NCBI GenBank assembly: GCA_964635875.1
Contig: CAZWRK010000025.1
Location: 1-40,357 of the forward strand
Origin: CAZWRK01 sp964635875
GTDB taxonomy: Bacteria; Pseudomonadota; Gammaproteobacteria; Burkholderiales; Aquaspirillaceae
Direction: 5' to 3'
DNA length: 40,357 bases
The translations under genes were made by a program, and so were the position numbers. Position 1 is the stretch's first letter. Every line of letters begins with the position of its first letter. Positions 1-7,350 of the stretch are shown here, piece by piece. The notes beneath the pieces were generated by a model. That model did no database searches and had not been told where the DNA came from. It saw only the letters and a list, made by a program, of their open reading frames with translations.

Positions 1-76
1 TCTCGTCCGTGTCACGAAGCCAGCCGTCCAGCTCGATCACGTCCGGGATAGTCGGATCCTCGTCATCAACGATCAT
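1..76 (-). CDS. Partial small acidic protein, cut by left edge
   Basis: An ATG on the minus strand at 76 opens a frame that stays open to the window edge, giving 25 full codons that begin MIVDDEDPTIPDVIELDGW. A purine-rich GGAAA lies just upstream. It sits 12 bp after the stop of the preceding gene in the same direction, as expected in this tightly packed run. The visible part is acidic. The family is not recognised and the C-terminus is missing. Confidence 0.5.
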   Translation of the reverse strand, partial: MIVDDEDPTIPDVIELDGWLRDTDE

Positions 77-88
77 GGAATTTCCGTA

Positions 89-271
89 TTACGACTTTCC
101 GTTATTAACGTGGTCTTCGTAGGCTTGTTGATAAAACCGGCACTGCCGTAAGCAATGCCGCCGCCAACCAAAACGCTGTGCGGGCGTACCGAGGTGAAGC
201 CGCTTTGCCGCTTGCTTGCGCCAGTACGCGATTTGGATATGGTAATCCTGAAGATTAGGTAGGAGCGACAT
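89..271 (-). CDS. Small basic hypothetical protein (60 aa)
   Basis: The 60-aa product is basic and rich in Arg, Gln and aromatic residues, and probably soluble. The frame extends one codon further up to a GTG. I prefer the ATG at 271 because it overlaps the TGA of the upstream gene as TGATG, the coupling arrangement used throughout this window. No domain is recognised. The run of His, Arg and Tyr residues could contact nucleic acid, but this is only a guess. Confidence 0.6.
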   Translation of the reverse strand: MSLLPNLQDYHIQIAYWRKQAAKRLHLGTPAQRFGWRRHCLRQCRFYQQAYEDHVNNGKS

Positions 272-549
272 CACGCATCCGGAGGCGGAGGGCCTTCGTT
301 CCAGGTGGCGCCGGTAACGCAGCCGTCCTTATCCCGCAGAATCTGCAGGTTCGGCACGCTGCACCACATGCGGTTATGCATGCAGTAATGCGGGTTCGAC
401 GAGTTGCGGCCGATCACGATCGGAACGAGTCGTTCCGTCTGCACGAACAGCCCGCAGGTGTCATGTACGCCGAGCAGCTCGGCCTGTACGAGCCCGCTGC
501 CGTCGCCCGCCTCGAACTGGACTTTCGTCCCCAGAAGAGCTCTTACCAT
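271..549 (-). CDS. Hypothetical protein (92 aa)
   Basis: This 92-aa protein has a beta-rich look near its N-terminus (LLGTKVQFEAGDGSGLVQAE, then LVPIVIGR), a Cys/His-containing middle (HYCMHNRMWC) and a Pro-rich C-terminal tail ending PPPPDA. The Cys and His residues are not in a clear zinc-finger spacing. Its stop overlaps the next gene's ATG, indicating coupling. Its start overlaps the 3' end of the upstream frame by 89 bp, which is long for this region (see that gene). Function is unknown. Confidence 0.65.
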   Translation of the reverse strand: MVRALLGTKVQFEAGDGSGLVQAELLGVHDTCGLFVQTERLVPIVIGRNSSNPHYCMHNRMWCSVPNLQILRDKDGCVTGATWNEGPPPPDA

Positions 550-1009
550 CGGGGTTCTTCACGAATTCGTGGATGGCTTTCTGTAGATGCTCCAGCAGTC
601 GGAGCCGCAGCACGTCGATCTTGTGGTTGCCGGAGAAATCCCGACAGATGAACGACGAGCCGTCCATATCGTCGCTGAAGTCGGCCTGTAGGCCGTGCTC
701 GACGAGGGTCACCGACAGGTTGACCTGTGGACCATAGCGAACGGCATTTTCCGGGTCGTCGATCCGCAGCGTGGACTCGGTCTCGATCCAGACGGTGGCA
801 CCGCAATCCAGCGGATCGTCGGGCCTGTAAACGAGCGTGCTCGGTCCCTGGATGCGAACCGAGCTCGCGCGGAGATTCTGCCCACGGTATTTCACGGTCA
901 GCGGCTGGTCGCGGCGACCAGTCGCTTTATTGGCTCGGAGCACGTGCTGATTGACGTGCAACCGTTTGACGGCCGACCGCCGGGAACCCCGGCGGCATCC
1001 TATGCTCAT
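461..1009 (-). CDS. Hypothetical protein (up to 182 aa), possible frameshift near the 3' end
   Basis: The first ~155 codons look like a genuine beta-strand-rich soluble protein (for example GPSTLVYRPDDPLD, then SVTLVEHGLQADFSDD). The start ATG overlaps the stop of the ribbon-helix-helix gene as ATGA. After the segment IHEFVKNPDG the frame continues 89 bp into the next gene as a low-complexity Arg/Gly/Ser tail that looks like shadow sequence. A one-base change in the CCCC run near 550-553 would end the protein at a TAA around 543. Either a natural long overlap or a sequencing or biological frameshift could explain this. No family is recognised. Confidence 0.6.
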   Translation of the reverse strand: MSIGCRRGSRRSAVKRLHVNQHVLRANKATGRRDQPLTVKYRGQNLRASSVRIQGPSTLVYRPDDPLDCGATVWIETESTLRIDDPENAVRYGPQVNLSVTLVEHGLQADFSDDMDGSSFICRDFSGNHKIDVLRLRLLEHLQKAIHEFVKNPDGKSSSGDESPVRGGRRQRARTGRAARRT

Positions 1010-1191
1010 GTCTCACTCGGAGGTGTAGTCGGCTGCTTCTGTAGTTCGGCTTTCGCCTTGTCGGCGGCAACGCCAGCCTCGATATACCGAAGGTAGAGAT
1101 CGTTCATGCACTCTTCCTTCGACGTCTGGGCACGGACGGCTTCATGCAGGCTCCGGGGCATCCGTACCATAACAGCAGTTCGCTCGCTCAC
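1006..1191 (-). CDS. Ribbon-helix-helix (Arc/CopG-like) DNA-binding protein, 61 aa
   Basis: The longer open frame starts in meaningless Ser/Arg-rich sequence. The real start is a GTG at 1191, preceded by a perfect Shine-Dalgarno AAGGAGGTG. The protein begins VSERTAVMVRMPRSLHEAVR. A short beta strand (TAVMVRMP) is followed by two helices (SLHEAVRAQTSKEECMNDLYLRYIEAG), the classic pattern of Arc/CopG/HicB-type repressors that insert the strand into the major groove as dimers. The Lys/Gln-rich C-terminal tail is likely disordered. About 80 bp of non-coding DNA lies upstream, so it may control its own promoter. Its stop overlaps the next start. Probable role: small transcription regulator. Confidence 0.75.
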   Translation of the reverse strand: MSERTAVMVRMPRSLHEAVRAQTSKEECMNDLYLRYIEAGVAADKAKAELQKQPTTPPSET

Positions 1192-1233
1192 TGGGCACCT
1201 CCTTGTGCGCTGGGGTCTTTCGGCCAAGGTCGG

Positions 1234-1242
1234 ATGATAGCA
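1234..1242 (-). promoter_or_regulatory. Candidate extended -10 promoter element upstream of the RHH gene
   Basis: On the minus strand this reads TGCTATCAT, a TGn-TATnnT extended -10 element, in the short gap (1192-1270) ahead of the ribbon-helix-helix gene. No good -35 hexamer stands at the usual distance, so the call is weak. It is one of the few non-coding stretches in the left arm. Confidence 0.3.
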
Positions 1243-1270
1243 CACCCGATATCTCGCAGACCAGGGCGAT

Positions 1271-1900
1271 TTAGAACTGAGCCTCGAGCAAACTTTGGTA
1301 GCTTTCCAGGAACATAATCGCGGCGTGCCCTGGAGCATCATTCTCCAGCGCAGCCCGTTTCTCCTGGACCTGCTGCTCGATGAGCTTCTGCTTCTCCAAC
1401 AACTCGAACAGCTCATGCTCGAGCCGCTCGATCTCGGCTCTAGTCGCTTGATGACCTTTGACCAGTTCTTGGGCCTTGGCGAGCTTTTCGGCCAGCGGCG
1501 CCGGCAAGCCGACGGCGGGCGCGGCGGGCGGCGGCGTTACGACCTGTGGCGGCGGAGGCGGCGGTTCCTCTTTGACGGCCTGCGCATCGATGAAACAGCG
1601 CAGCGTATTCTGCGTCGTATCGAAGTCGTCGAGCTTCCGCGTCGGCGAAAGGTACCATTCCCAGGCTGAGTCGTTGCCGAACGGTCGGGTGATGATCACC
1701 AACGGGTAGGAGGATTTGGGCGAGAGTTTCAGGCGGAAGTGCGGCGTCCCCTTCACCTGATTGCCGGGTTTCATCCGCCAGCCGTCGGTAATGCCGACGG
1801 ACTCAAACAGTTCGCGGATCATCGCCCGCGAGGCTTCGACGGTCTTGTCTTCGATCGGCTTGGTGGAGCCGACGTCAGGCAGAATCACCAGAGATGCCAT
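1271..1900 (-). CDS. Hypothetical protein with Pro-rich linker and coiled coil (209 aa)
   Basis: Three parts can be seen. Residues ~1-108 form a globular region (it includes SVGITDGWRMKPGNQVKG and PLVIITRPFGNDSAWEWYL). Residues ~109-134 are a proline-rich linker with a run of six prolines. Residues ~138-190 are a strongly predicted coiled coil of Glu/Leu/Lys heptads (IERLEHELFELLEKQKLIEQ). Such a layout suits an oligomeric or scaffold-like protein. An AAAGAGAT stands upstream as a modest ribosome site. The gene overlaps the upstream frame by 26 bp. No family is recognised. Confidence 0.75.
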   Translation of the reverse strand: MASLVILPDVGSTKPIEDKTVEASRAMIRELFESVGITDGWRMKPGNQVKGTPHFRLKLSPKSSYPLVIITRPFGNDSAWEWYLSPTRKLDDFDTTQNTLRCFIDAQAVKEEPPPPPPQVVTPPPAAPAVGLPAPLAEKLAKAQELVKGHQATRAEIERLEHELFELLEKQKLIEQQVQEKRAALENDAPGHAAIMFLESYQSLLEAQF

Positions 1901-2099
1901 TAAATCTCTTTCTCACGTAGCGGTGGTAAGCCGCCCACGCGGTTTCCATACGAACGGGTTTCGGTAGATAGCCGGCATTGACGAGCATGCCGGACAAGAG
2001 CGGGCGAACCCAGCACGGCGGCAAGTAGTCGGGAGGCACCGTCGTCGGATCGAACGTCCGCTTGACCAGGATGTCGAGCTCGGTGTCGGAGAGTTCCAT
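1875..2099 (-). CDS. Hypothetical protein (74 aa)
   Basis: The frame begins with GTG-ATG. The ATG at 2099 overlaps the upstream TGA as TGATG and is taken as the start. The product (MELSDTELDILVKRTFDPTT...) has an acidic helix first, then a Pro/Trp-containing segment and a basic aromatic C-terminus. It is in line with the flanking small genes. Its function cannot be inferred. Confidence 0.65.
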   Translation of the reverse strand: MELSDTELDILVKRTFDPTTVPPDYLPPCWVRPLLSGMLVNAGYLPKPVRMETAWAAYHRYVRKRFNGISGDSA

Positions 2100-2533
2100 C
2101 ACGGGAGCATCCGCACATAGACGATGTAGCGGGACTTCGAGACCCAGCAGGCGTGCGTCTGAAAGAGCTCGTTGCAGCGATCCTGGTGGAACAGGACGTA
2201 CGGCCCGGAAACGAAGCTCATGTTAAGAACTTCTTCGGTGCCGACCAAATTCATCGTAAAGCGAAAGAACCGTCCGTCCGGAAACGGGCAGCGGATCGAC
2301 CACTGCCGCCGCGTTTGGTTGACGTGCGGCGGCTCCCGCAGATTCAGCACGGCGGCATACGTCTGGGGCGCGACCAGCTGCACAAGAGACTCGTGGAAAA
2401 TCCCGGCTTCGCCGTTGGCGAAATAGACGTCCTGGTAATCAGAATCGCGTCGCGGCCGGTCAGCAAACGCAATCCGCGGCCCCGTACTGGTCGCTATTCG
2501 GAGCTTCGAGTGGAAGCCGATCTCGTCGCTCAT
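2099..2533 (-). CDS. Hypothetical protein (144 aa)
   Basis: A 144-aa soluble protein with alternating hydrophobic strands and aromatic residues (RFFRFTMNLVGTEEVLNMSF, then GPYVLFHQDRCNELFQTHAC), compatible with a small beta-sandwich. Its start is ATGA-coupled to the 71-aa gene and its end TGATG-coupled to the next one, so it belongs to the same polycistronic run. No motif identifies a function. Confidence 0.7.
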   Translation of the reverse strand: MSDEIGFHSKLRIATSTGPRIAFADRPRRDSDYQDVYFANGEAGIFHESLVQLVAPQTYAAVLNLREPPHVNQTRRQWSIRCPFPDGRFFRFTMNLVGTEEVLNMSFVSGPYVLFHQDRCNELFQTHACWVSKSRYIVYVRMLP

Positions 2534-2745
2534 TTTGCCGTAGCCGTCAACTTCACGCCGCCGACCGGACCGGTGCGAATATCGTAGTGATGTCCCTCAA
2601 AGACGACGGCGTCATCGGCTTCGACCACTTCCGCTTCGATCAACGCTTCGCGGATCGCGTCGTCGGTATTCTCGGCTTCGACATGATGGACGGTAATCGT
2701 CGAATCGTCGTCAGTTCCCGTCAGAATCACCGTGAACGGTTTCAT
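2530..2745 (-). CDS. Small acidic phage protein (71 aa)
   Basis: This reads as one compact alpha/beta unit: strand (FTVILTGTDDDSTITVHHV), helix (NTDDAIREALIEAEVVEADD), strand (AVVFEGHHYDI). The pattern of a strand followed by an 'AENTDDAIREA' helix recurs in many small phage proteins that interact with other proteins, but the exact role is unknown. It is strongly acidic. Its stop is ATGA-coupled to the next gene. Confidence 0.7.
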   Translation of the reverse strand: MKPFTVILTGTDDDSTITVHHVEAENTDDAIREALIEAEVVEADDAVVFEGHHYDIRTGPVGGVKLTATAK

Positions 2746-3319
2746 CGGTTTGCTCGTGGTCTTTCTTACAAGTGGGACAGTACAGTTCGCGATCTACCCG
2801 CGTCAGGTGATCATGATAGTAGGCGTCACCGCAGGCGTCACAGGTCCCGAAAATGATCGGGTCTTCGAGCGACGGCTCGATTTGTTGCGAAACCGAAGCC
2901 GGATCGAGCTTGCCGTCCGCTGTTAGTAGGAACAGATCGGCGTGATGGCACGGCCTGCTTGTCGTCTGGTATCGCTGCTTCCGGTAGCACGAAACCACCG
3001 GCACAAGATGCACACGGAGGTCTTCAAAGGTATTGAAGTCCGCACGGTGTCTGGAGAACACGGCCGCAATCTCATCCGCCAACGCCGTCAAATCCACACC
3101 GCCGCGGAACTGCTCCGTCGCCTTTTCGAGCGTCTCGGCCAGCAACGACTTCCCCCGCCGCCACGCCCCGCGATGCCGGAACTCCTCCGGAAGCGTCTGC
3201 GCCGGGCCATTCCAGTGATACGTATAACCCGCATGTGCAGCCGTAAATTCTGTCAGCGGCAAAGCATCGTTGCTGAAACGACCAATCCACTCCGGCGGCT
3301 CTTTAGTTGTTTCCGGCAT
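2711..3319 (-). CDS. Hypothetical protein with C-terminal zinc ribbon (202 aa)
   Basis: The N-terminal ~150 residues are mixed alpha/beta with an amphipathic helical stretch (ETLEKATEQFRGGVDLTALA). The C-terminus carries a CxxC...CxxC pair (CDACGDAYYHDHL, then ELYCPTCKKDHEQ), typical of a zinc ribbon, followed by a Glu/Asp-rich tail. Zinc ribbons of this form usually bind nucleic acid or partner proteins. The start overlaps a 21-aa mini-gene. No family is recognised. Confidence 0.75.
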   Translation of the reverse strand: MPETTKEPPEWIGRFSNDALPLTEFTAAHAGYTYHWNGPAQTLPEEFRHRGAWRRGKSLLAETLEKATEQFRGGVDLTALADEIAAVFSRHRADFNTFEDLRVHLVPVVSCYRKQRYQTTSRPCHHADLFLLTADGKLDPASVSQQIEPSLEDPIIFGTCDACGDAYYHDHLTRVDRELYCPTCKKDHEQTDETVHGDSDGN

Positions 3320-3368
3320 CGACCTTCTCCAGGTCTTTTAGGCGGGCGAGCTTCTGGGCGGTAATCAT
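3303..3368 (-). CDS. Mini-protein (21 aa)
   Basis: A 22-codon frame starts at an ATG overlapping the upstream stop as ATGA and encodes MITAQKLARLKDLEKVDAGN plus one residue. It contains one amphipathic basic helix and overlaps the start of the next gene by 17 bp. It could be a real micro-peptide or merely a coupling device that carries ribosomes from the 80-aa gene to the 202-aa gene. The exact ATGA overlap favours translation. Confidence 0.4.
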   Translation of the reverse strand: MITAQKLARLKDLEKVDAGNN

Positions 3369-3607
3369 GCGTCGTCTTCGATCAGGTCCGTGACCAGATC
3401 ATCGTACAACGAACAGGACGTGCCGATATTGTGATCGGCATCGCCGCGGGTAACCCACACGTCGGTGATCAGCCCTTCTTCGGTCATGTTGAGAATCAGC
3501 TTACCCGATTCGTCTTCACCGGCCACGTGCTCCAGTTCACGGTGCACGATGACGCCCTCGGGGGCGTCCTGAAACGTCACTCCGCCGTCAAGGCTTACTT
3601 GCAGCAT
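3365..3607 (-). CDS. Small acidic phage protein (80 aa)
   Basis: An acidic beta-rich protein starting MLQVSLDGGVTFQDAPEGV, with a later EEGLITDVWV segment. The combination of an opening 'SLDGGVTFQDAPEGV' and a later 'EGLITDVWV' resembles a family of short hypothetical proteins that I associate with phages, without known function. It overlaps its downstream neighbour by 4 bp and its upstream neighbour by 20 bp. Confidence 0.7.
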   Translation of the reverse strand: MLQVSLDGGVTFQDAPEGVIVHRELEHVAGEDESGKLILNMTEEGLITDVWVTRGDADHNIGTSCSLYDDLVTDLIEDDA

Positions 3608-4085
3608 AGACCTCGCCTAAACCCGGGCTGCCGTATTCATCGCTGATACAGTCATCCCAGATACCTTCGGTGGAAACGGTGTTGTCGAGGAACGCTTCGA
3701 CCTTCTTCGCAATCGCGTCGGGATCGGTCGTCGCCGGGTCGTAGGTGACCTCGACGGTAATGTAGGCGGTCGCTTCCGGCAGTACGGCCGGTAGCCGCGG
3801 TTTGCAGTGCTCGTAGTCCAGCACGCAGACTTCGTGGCCCCAGGCCTCGATCTCCGTACCGTCCTCGAACCGGATGAGGTACATGTCTTCGCCTTCACCG
3901 CCTTCTTCGGCGGGCTCGGCGTCGGGTAGCTGCTTGACGACCTCGAACGGCTTGCCGATATGCGCGGCATACTGCTCGAACGGCGTCGTGAAATACTGGC
4001 GGAATTCTCCCGGCTCATAGTGCAAGTCCGTGATTTGGGCATCACGTTTGGCTAGAGCCGGCGAGTCGCGAAAGTCACTCGGCAT
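3588..4085 (-). CDS. Hypothetical protein (165 aa)
   Basis: The open frame is longer, but its first 65 codons lie opposite a real gene and are Arg/Ser/Thr shadow sequence. The ATG at 4085 (MPSDFRDSPALAKRDAQITD) is the sensible start, giving a 10-bp overlap with the gene before it. The C-terminal third (AYITVEVTYDPATTDPDAIA, then a helix and SDEYGSPGLGEVYAA) looks like a small conserved phage domain pairing a strand, a 'TDPDAIA' helix and a second strand. The middle is acidic. Function is unknown. Confidence 0.7.
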   Translation of the reverse strand: MPSDFRDSPALAKRDAQITDLHYEPGEFRQYFTTPFEQYAAHIGKPFEVVKQLPDAEPAEEGGEGEDMYLIRFEDGTEIEAWGHEVCVLDYEHCKPRLPAVLPEATAYITVEVTYDPATTDPDAIAKKVEAFLDNTVSTEGIWDDCISDEYGSPGLGEVYAASKP

Positions 4086-4386
4086 CTTTCTGCGCTTTCT
4101 GGTCGTAGACCCAATCCCAGTAACCGAGCAGCGTGTCGTCGTTGGCGACCTCGTACTGCCAGTCTTTCCGCGGGAACTCCGGGTCTTCTTTCCACATGTC
4201 GTCGGGATTGCGGTAAGTCCGCAACGCATAGCCGTATTCCGGCAGCGGTACGTACAACAGACCGGGGCGCGGATCGGCAAGCGGGTCCGGCGGCGTTTTC
4301 AGCGGCGAGAGCCGCAGCGAGTGTCCGACCAGCTTAGCCAGAAACTGCTTGCGATTTCCGAAGTTCGTGCGTTGGCCTTCTTCCAA
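4075..4386 (-). CDS. Hypothetical protein (103 aa, TTG start)
   Basis: The upstream gene stops at 4395, so the long open frame cannot start before that. A TTG at 4386 is preceded by AGGAG five bases upstream and lies 8 bp after the upstream stop. The protein then starts LEEGQRTNFGNRKQFLAKLV and continues with a Trp/Tyr-rich C-terminal part (YRNPDDMWKEDPEFPRKDWQ, then GYWDWVYDQK). No family is recognised. Confidence 0.65.
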   Translation of the reverse strand: MEEGQRTNFGNRKQFLAKLVGHSLRLSPLKTPPDPLADPRPGLLYVPLPEYGYALRTYRNPDDMWKEDPEFPRKDWQYEVANDDTLLGYWDWVYDQKAQKDAE

Positions 4387-4394
4387 GGTTGCTC

Positions 4395-4604
4395 CTAGCG
4401 ACGACGCTCCCGGGTGTACCAGTAATGCAGCCGATCCGCGACGGTGTGCTGATCGGCGGAGCTGACGTTGAACGACAGCTCGGAGACGACGCGCTCGACG
4501 ATCGTGCCGGCCGTCGGACCCATGCCGACGTCCGGGTTGCAATCGTCGTACATCCAGGCAAATTTGCAGGCGACGAACAGTAGTTCGCGTTCTTTGTCAT
4601 TCAT
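4395..4604 (-). CDS. Small hypothetical protein (69 aa)
   Basis: A 69-aa protein starting MNDKERELLFVACKFAWMYD. Its opening resembles that of the 65-aa protein at 16383-16580 (MNERQRELVRLALLYLKSNL), so the two may be distant relatives. The rest is helical with a basic end (WYTRERRR). The start overlaps the upstream gene by 8 bp. No function can be assigned. Confidence 0.65.
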   Translation of the reverse strand: MNDKERELLFVACKFAWMYDDCNPDVGMGPTAGTIVERVVSELSFNVSSADQHTVADRLHYWYTRERRR

Positions 4605-4851
4605 CTTCCGGCGGCTGCGTACGTTTCAGGCCGTCGACGCGGCCCAGTTCTTCGAGTACGTCCCAAGCCAGTTCGACCATGCGGTCGCGGAAATGGCTCT
4701 GGTTGTTGAGGATGAACTCCTCGGCCTGCTCGTCGGTCACCTGGAACAGCGACTGGATGTCACCGATCCCGAAGTTGACCGACAACTTAGGAGCGTCGCT
4801 TGACGTCGCGGATGTCGGGGACTTTGATCCCGTGGGCTCGTTGTCTGCCAC
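4597..4851 (-). CDS. Hypothetical protein (84 aa)
   Basis: A Ser/Thr/Pro-rich, probably flexible N-terminus (~20 residues) is followed by an acidic helical domain (FGIGDIQSLFQVTDEQAEEF, then FRDRMVELAWDVLEELGRV). It may be a small interaction module. It overlaps its neighbours on both sides, as usual for this operon. No family is recognised. Confidence 0.65.
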   Translation of the reverse strand: MADNEPTGSKSPTSATSSDAPKLSVNFGIGDIQSLFQVTDEQAEEFILNNQSHFRDRMVELAWDVLEELGRVDGLKRTQPPEDE

Positions 4852-5164
4852 GAAGGCTGCTCACTTTCGTAATCTTATGGGGTTTCCGTAGCATACCCGG
4901 CACCAGCGGGCTGCGGCGTTGCTTGCCGACGTAGATCGCATAGGTCAACCCGTTGCAGGTCCCTTCGATCCATTCCGACGGACCGTACTTCACGTAGCGG
5001 TCGAACACGAAGTGGCCGTGTTCGCCGAACGGATACTTCTGCCCGCCTTCGGTCGTGTAGATCGGACCGCCGGAGGCCTTGAAGACGTCGCCGACACGGA
5101 GCACGCCGCGGACGCCGTAGTGGTATTCGTCGAACTCATGGCGTTTGTATTTACGTTTCGCCAT
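4787..5164 (-). CDS. Hypothetical basic protein (125 aa)
   Basis: The start is set at the internal ATG at 5164 (MAKRKYKRHEFDEYHYGVRG), because the longer open frame only adds shadow sequence. The first ten residues are strongly basic. A beta-rich core follows (GVLRVGDVFKASGGPIYTTE, then HFVFDRYVKYG), and the C-terminus is again Arg/Lys-rich. Basic ends with a small core suit a nucleic-acid contact role, but no family is recognised. Confidence 0.7.
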   Translation of the reverse strand: MAKRKYKRHEFDEYHYGVRGVLRVGDVFKASGGPIYTTEGGQKYPFGEHGHFVFDRYVKYGPSEWIEGTCNGLTYAIYVGKQRRSPLVPGMLRKPHKITKVSSLRGRQRAHGIKVPDIRDVKRRS

Positions 5165-5435
5165 CTTCGTCTTCGTCGTCGGCAGTCGGCGTCCCGAAAT
5201 AATTCGCTTTACCGATTTTGTCGGCGTCATAGTCGTCGAAACCGCCGACGACGGCCAAGATGCTGCCGGCTTCGGTGATCGCCTGTTCCAGCTCTTCGCG
5301 TGTATCGTAGGCGTCCGTGTAACCCTGCTCGTAGTTATCGCTTGCCAGAATACCGAAGCTCGGCTTGCCGACCTCCCGACCCTGCTCGTCGATTTCTTGA
5401 AAACGCATTCTGCGGACGGATAGCGAATTGCTCAT
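5151..5435 (-). CDS. Hypothetical acidic protein (94 aa)
   Basis: This 94-aa protein has a helical middle (TDAYDTREELEQAITEAGSI) and a very acidic C-terminal tail (TADDEDEDGET). The tail overlaps the basic N-terminus of the next gene's coding region by 14 bp. It could be a small protein-binding factor. No function can be inferred from sequence alone. Confidence 0.65.
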   Translation of the reverse strand: MSNSLSVRRMRFQEIDEQGREVGKPSFGILASDNYEQGYTDAYDTREELEQAITEAGSILAVVGGFDDYDADKIGKANYFGTPTADDEDEDGET

Positions 5436-5437
5436 TT

Positions 5438-6280
5438 TTAAGCCACCGCCGGACGGCGGCGATCACTCCGAAGTAATTCCGGCAACTTCTTGTGCAAGCG
5501 GCTGCGCGACAGTTGATCGGATTTGAGATTCCGCAACCGTACGACGCCCATTCGCATACCGGAAGAGCCGGGACTGGTTTTGTATTCGACACAGGTATCG
5601 AGCAGCCCGCTGTGATGCGGGAGCAACGCCTGCAGCGTCGCCGCGGCGAGCACGCTCGTCTCGTGAAAGAACGGCACCAGCTCCCGCTGGTTCCACCGCT
5701 CCGCCAGATGGGTCGGCGTCGTTGTGGGTTTACTTGCCACGTCCGTCGTACCGCAGACTTCGGCCTGCATCGTCCGCCGCATCGCTCGATTGTACTCGTG
5801 CGGCGTCGCCCGGAAGTACCGACGACAATACTCGACGAAGTGGCAGTTTCGCACCGTCCGCGGCAGCGTGAGCGCCACGGCGGAATTCTCCGACAGTGCC
5901 GGACCCAGCTGGCGATAGACCCAGTCAGCCCGGGTCGTCGTCAGCGGGGCGCACAAGTCCAGAAACGCATAATCAAGCCGAGCGCCGGTGAGAACGCCCT
6001 GCAAGCACAACGCCGAGAGCGGGCCGACGTGATAGTACGGCCGAGTCTGGAGCTTGAGCTTGGCGACGTGCCGCTGCATCTCGGCGACGACTTCGGGATC
6101 ACGTTCGACAAAGATGCAGAACGTCCGCCGGTCAATCAGCCCGCTCTCCAACGCCGCCCGGACGCAGCGTGCATACCGGCCCGGCATAAACAAGGCTTGG
6201 CGTACTCGCCGTCCGATCGGACGCACCGCAAATTCTCGCGGCAGATTCTTGCTCTCACGTTCCCACGGCATCACTGCCAT
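5438..6280 (-). CDS. Putative SAM-dependent methyltransferase-like protein (280 aa)
   Basis: The N-terminal 120 residues read like a class I (Rossmann) methyltransferase. A helix is followed by a strand ending in acidic residues (CIFVERDPEVVAEMQRHVAK, residues ~55-74, the place where the SAM ribose is held), then a strand DYAFLDLCAPL (residues ~103-112) in the position of motif IV. The glycine-rich motif I is poor, so activity is uncertain. A second basic region (from ~190) with many Arg and Lys could bind nucleic acid. An alternative is an inactive structural relative. Starts at ATG 6280; a second ATG lies three codons on. Confidence 0.45.
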   Translation of the reverse strand: MAVMPWERESKNLPREFAVRPIGRRVRQALFMPGRYARCVRAALESGLIDRRTFCIFVERDPEVVAEMQRHVAKLKLQTRPYYHVGPLSALCLQGVLTGARLDYAFLDLCAPLTTTRADWVYRQLGPALSENSAVALTLPRTVRNCHFVEYCRRYFRATPHEYNRAMRRTMQAEVCGTTDVASKPTTTPTHLAERWNQRELVPFFHETSVLAAATLQALLPHHSGLLDTCVEYKTSPGSSGMRMGVVRLRNLKSDQLSRSRLHKKLPELLRSDRRRPAVA

Positions 6281-6304
6281 ACACCAATCCGCAACTGAAC
6301 CAGT

Positions 6305-6607
6305 TTACGCGGTAGGGCGGGTAACGGCTTGGCGCCGAGGCTCCTCAATCCAAATGAATTCGATCGCCGACCAGCAGACGACCAGACAGGGATGCAGCCC
6401 GTAACGGCCCTTATGAAAGGTCACGTGCCAGTCCCGCTTGAGCGACAACTGGCGGTCGTAACCTTTCTCTTTGGCCCACTGGTCGAGCTGCGGGCCGAGC
6501 TTGTGACGGATCGTGCGATACGTGATCGGAGTCATCGTATCGATCATTTCCGTCAACAAGTCGACGTCGTCGCAGTCGACGCAGCTGGTCAGATAGCGAT
6601 AGCTCAT
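6305..6607 (-). CDS. Hypothetical protein (100 aa)
   Basis: This 100-aa protein includes an acidic N-terminus with CVDCDDVD, a basic helix (YRTIRHKLGPQLDQWAKEKG) and a hydrophobic aromatic strand (LHPCLVVCWSAIEFIWIEE). It is ATGA-coupled to the upstream 248-aa gene. Several Cys residues are present but no standard zinc spacing is seen. Function is unknown. Confidence 0.65.
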   Translation of the reverse strand: MSYRYLTSCVDCDDVDLLTEMIDTMTPITYRTIRHKLGPQLDQWAKEKGYDRQLSLKRDWHVTFHKGRYGLHPCLVVCWSAIEFIWIEEPRRQAVTRPTA

Positions 6608-7350
6608 GCAGGCCGATGCGGAGGCGGAGTAAAGCCGGCTTCGTGCATGCCCTGAACTTGGTCGTTCGTCAGGGTCGGCGTGCTGGGCGGAATCCGCTTC
6701 GAAATGATCACGAGCTTGTTGTCGCCGGTCGCGAAGATGACGCGGTCGAGCTCCTCGACGTCGTTCTCGGTCGCGATCGCGATGTTCGCCGTGTTCTTCT
6801 GCAACCAGACGGCGACCTCGCGGGCGTTACACGGCTTGTGACCGGCAGCAAGCTGGTCGAGGGCTTCACAGAGTCGCTCGGCAGCCATGTGGTGCGGCGC
6901 TTGGGCAATCACCTCCGCCCCGGGCGTCATCACGTCGTAACCCGTACCGGCTTGATTCACGCGATAGGAATGCTTGTCACGTTCCGCCGGCCGCGGCGTC
7001 GGGGCTAGTGGTGATTTGTCGCCGTTGAACGCGTCGGCGATCTCTTTGGCGGCCCCTTCCTGCGGTACGTAGGCGATCACGTTGCCGGCGTGATCGATCA
7101 CCCGCCAGCTATTGTCGTGCGGGTCTTTAACGACGTCGTACTGCAGCTTGGCAAGATACTTCGGCGGGTCGCGCAGCTCGTAGAGCCGCTTGCACAACGC
7201 TTCGAGATCCATCGTGCTCTTGTCGCCCGGACGCAGGATTTCGCGTAACCACGCCGGCTGGTTGTCCGGCGTGTTCATGTTGAGCCGCATGTAGAGCGTC
7301 AGGGCGGCACGAATCGCATTCGCTTCAGACAGGGTCAGAGTGGTGATCAT
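6604..7350 (-). CDS. Hypothetical protein (248 aa)
   Basis: A 248-aa soluble protein with an N-terminal helical part (LSEANAIRAALTLYMRLNMN). Two short repeats of similar form follow: LQYDVVKDPHDNSWRVIDHA...NVIAYVPQEGAAKEIADAFN and KHSYRVNQAGTGYDVMTPGA...EVIAQAPHHMAAERLCEALD. Each looks like a beta hairpin followed by an 'AxxIxxAL' helix, so an internal duplication is likely. ATGA coupling is seen at both ends. Similar strand-helix units turn up in phage proteins of unknown role. Confidence 0.7.
   Translation of the reverse strand: MITTLTLSEANAIRAALTLYMRLNMNTPDNQPAWLREILRPGDKSTMDLEALCKRLYELRDPPKYLAKLQYDVVKDPHDNSWRVIDHAGNVIAYVPQEGAAKEIADAFNGDKSPLAPTPRPAERDKHSYRVNQAGTGYDVMTPGAEVIAQAPHHMAAERLCEALDQLAAGHKPCNAREVAVWLQKNTANIAIATENDVEELDRVIFATGDNKLVIISKRIPPSTPTLTNDQVQGMHEAGFTPPPHRPA

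Noticed and set aside
5438..6280. Calling the 280-aa protein a DNA methyltransferase outright
   Set aside because: Motif I is poor and motif IV is LDLCAPL rather than a DPPY/NPPY form; only a fold-level resemblance is supported.
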